Positions 63,244 to 64,000 of a stretch of 64,000 nucleotides of DNA are shown here, piece by piece; positions within the stretch are counted from its first letter, which is position 1, and each line of letters opens with the position of its first letter. Below the pieces are notes generated by a model. It saw only the letters and a list, made by a program, of their open reading frames with translations, did no database searches and was not told the DNA's origin. Origin of the DNA: Rufibacter roseus (lineage in GTDB: Bacteria; Bacteroidota; Bacteroidia; Cytophagales; Hymenobacteraceae); assembly GCF_001647285.1 (NCBI RefSeq), contig NZ_LRML01000001.1, positions 310,001-374,000 of the forward strand, given 5' to 3'. The translations under genes and the position numbers were made by a program.

Positions 63244-63720
63244 ATGGAAACGACAAACCAATTGGGCTTGGAGCGTAAAGACACCAAAGAGCTGGCTGTA
63301 AAACTGAATGAGTTACTGGCCAATTACCATGTGTACTACCAAAACCTCAGAGCCTTCCACTGGAACATAAAAGGCCCAAACTTCTTCCAGTTGCACGAAA
63401 AGTTTGAAGAACTCTATACGGCGGCCATCGAGAAAATCGATGAAATAGCCGAGCGAATTTTAACCCTTCGCCATACCCCGCTGCACAGCTTCTCTGAGTA
63501 TTTGCAACACTCTTCTATCAAAGAAGCTCATAATCTTACTTCAGATCAGGAAACAGTAAGTACCACTGTTCAAAACATTGGACAAATTATTCAGCTGGAG
63601 CGTGAGGTATTGACTTTGGCATCTGACTTAGATGATGAAGGCACACAAGGCTTGATCTCAGATGACCTGAACACACTGGAGAAAACGCTTTGGATGCTAA
63701 ATGCCTTCTTAGCCAAATAA
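63244..63720 (+). CDS. dps: Dps-type ferritin-like protein
   Basis: I start at ATG 63244 (METTNQLGLERKDTKELAVK, 158 residues); a TTG at 63217 would add a tail that overlaps the leader palindrome. The Dps ferroxidase residues keep their spacing: His39 (AFHWNIKGPNFFQLH), His51, Glu55, Asp66 and Glu70 (IDEIAER), although the usual Asp at the Glu55 position is changed. Dps assembles into a 12-mer shell that oxidises ferrous iron with peroxide and protects DNA. It lies between oxyR and a peroxiredoxin gene, with a TTTG-N20-CACCTTTG promoter upstream. Confidence 0.94.
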   Translation: METTNQLGLERKDTKELAVKLNELLANYHVYYQNLRAFHWNIKGPNFFQLHEKFEELYTAAIEKIDEIAERILTLRHTPLHSFSEYLQHSSIKEAHNLTSDQETVSTTVQNIGQIIQLEREVLTLASDLDDEGTQGLISDDLNTLEKTLWMLNAFLAK

Positions 63721-63775
63721 ACAGCGCCAGCCCTACTGAACCCTTTGTTAATTTTTTACTAGCTATATATTTATC

Positions 63776-64000
63776 ATGTACCAAAACCGAGTATTATCTG
63801 TTGGGGCAGAGTTCCCTGCCTTTTCTAAAAAAGCTGTTGTGTCTTTAGAAAAAGACCAAGAGTTTAGAACCATCACCGAGCAAGAGCACCGCGCCAAAGA
63901 CCAGTGGTTGGTGATGTTCTGGTGGCCTAAGGATTTCACCTTTGTTTGCCCTACTGAAATTGCCGAGTTCAACAAAAACTACGACGAGTTCCGTGACCGT
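63776..64000 (+). CDS. AhpC-type peroxiredoxin, 5' part only
   Basis: The frame begins at ATG 63776 (MYQNRVLSVGAEFPAF) and remains open to the last base, so the gene is cut by the window end. The 75 visible residues include WWPKDFTFVCPTE with the peroxidatic Cys at residue 58, the signature of AhpC/Prx1-type two-cysteine peroxiredoxins. It should reduce hydrogen peroxide and organic peroxides. It follows dps (55-nt gap) and probably shares OxyR control. The resolving Cys and reductase partner lie outside the window. Confidence 0.9.
   Translation, partial: MYQNRVLSVGAEFPAFSKKAVVSLEKDQEFRTITEQEHRAKDQWLVMFWWPKDFTFVCPTEIAEFNKNYDEFRDR

Overview
The window looks like a chromosome segment of a Bacteroidota bacterium. 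Three SusC/SusD-type outer-membrane nutrient loci, many LxxC-type lipoproteins, surface-glycan modules (DUF5017, DUF5018-like, DUF5689, GHL10, DUF4434) and promoters of the TTTG-N19/20-TAnnTTTG type all point that way. Gene content (SusCD loci, CstA, GH116, an OlsF-like acyltransferase, OxyR-Dps-AhpC) and mid-range GC by eye suggest the Cytophagales, perhaps Hymenobacteraceae. That finer placement is inference only. No rRNA, tRNA, CRISPR array, phage or transposase was seen.

Region A (1-14975, all + strand) is a glycan/amino-sugar locus. It has the 3' end of a susD gene, a surface lipoprotein, two tandem GHL10 glycosidase-like lipoproteins, a NagX-like (DUF5009) membrane acetyltransferase, a sodium:solute symporter, two tandem SGNH esterases, a DUF4434 protein, an N-acylglucosamine 2-epimerase and a CstA-family transporter. 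An unrecognised lipoprotein follows (15222-16085). Region B (16162-22003, - strand) is a bare SusC-SusD-DUF5017 locus without enzymes. Region C (22435-37355) holds mixed housekeeping and envelope genes: a Dph6-type ATPase, a glycerolipid acyltransferase, an SGNH lipoprotein, a small sorting-domain-like protein, a DUF6929-like lipoprotein, UvsE, a 1956-residue alpha-2-macroglobulin with an internal TonB-plug segment, sucD, and a two-domain OlsF-like acyltransferase.

Region D (37399-48877, - strand) is a run of exported hydrolases: GH172/DUF2961, GH116, SGNH esterase, glycerophosphodiesterase, calcineurin-type phosphoesterase, GH89 alpha-N-acetylglucosaminidase and a phospholipase-D-like lipoprotein. 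Region E (49166-60701, - strand) is a tight run glpD-glpK-glpF-glpT-susC-susD-DUF5689, with a divergent DeoR/GlpR-type regulator at 61188. Regions D and E together suggest uptake and breakdown of glycerophospho-compounds: exported diesterases release glycerol-3-phosphate or glycerol, GlpT and GlpF import them, and GlpK and GlpD feed glycolysis. Region F (62029-64000) is a peroxide-defence group: OxyR with the redox cysteines at 199 and 208, Dps, and the start of an AhpC-type peroxiredoxin.

The most unusual non-genic feature is a family of about 18 related palindromes of roughly 35-40 bp. They have the layout TGTTTTnGGCtgTTTTT, a 1-3 nt loop, then AAAAAcaGCCnnAAAACA. They occupy many of the intergenic gaps, and one forms the 3' end of a coding sequence. 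Both outer flanks are A/T-paired, so the element does not end in a T-run and is not a normal intrinsic terminator. True T-tailed hairpins also occur and are listed separately.
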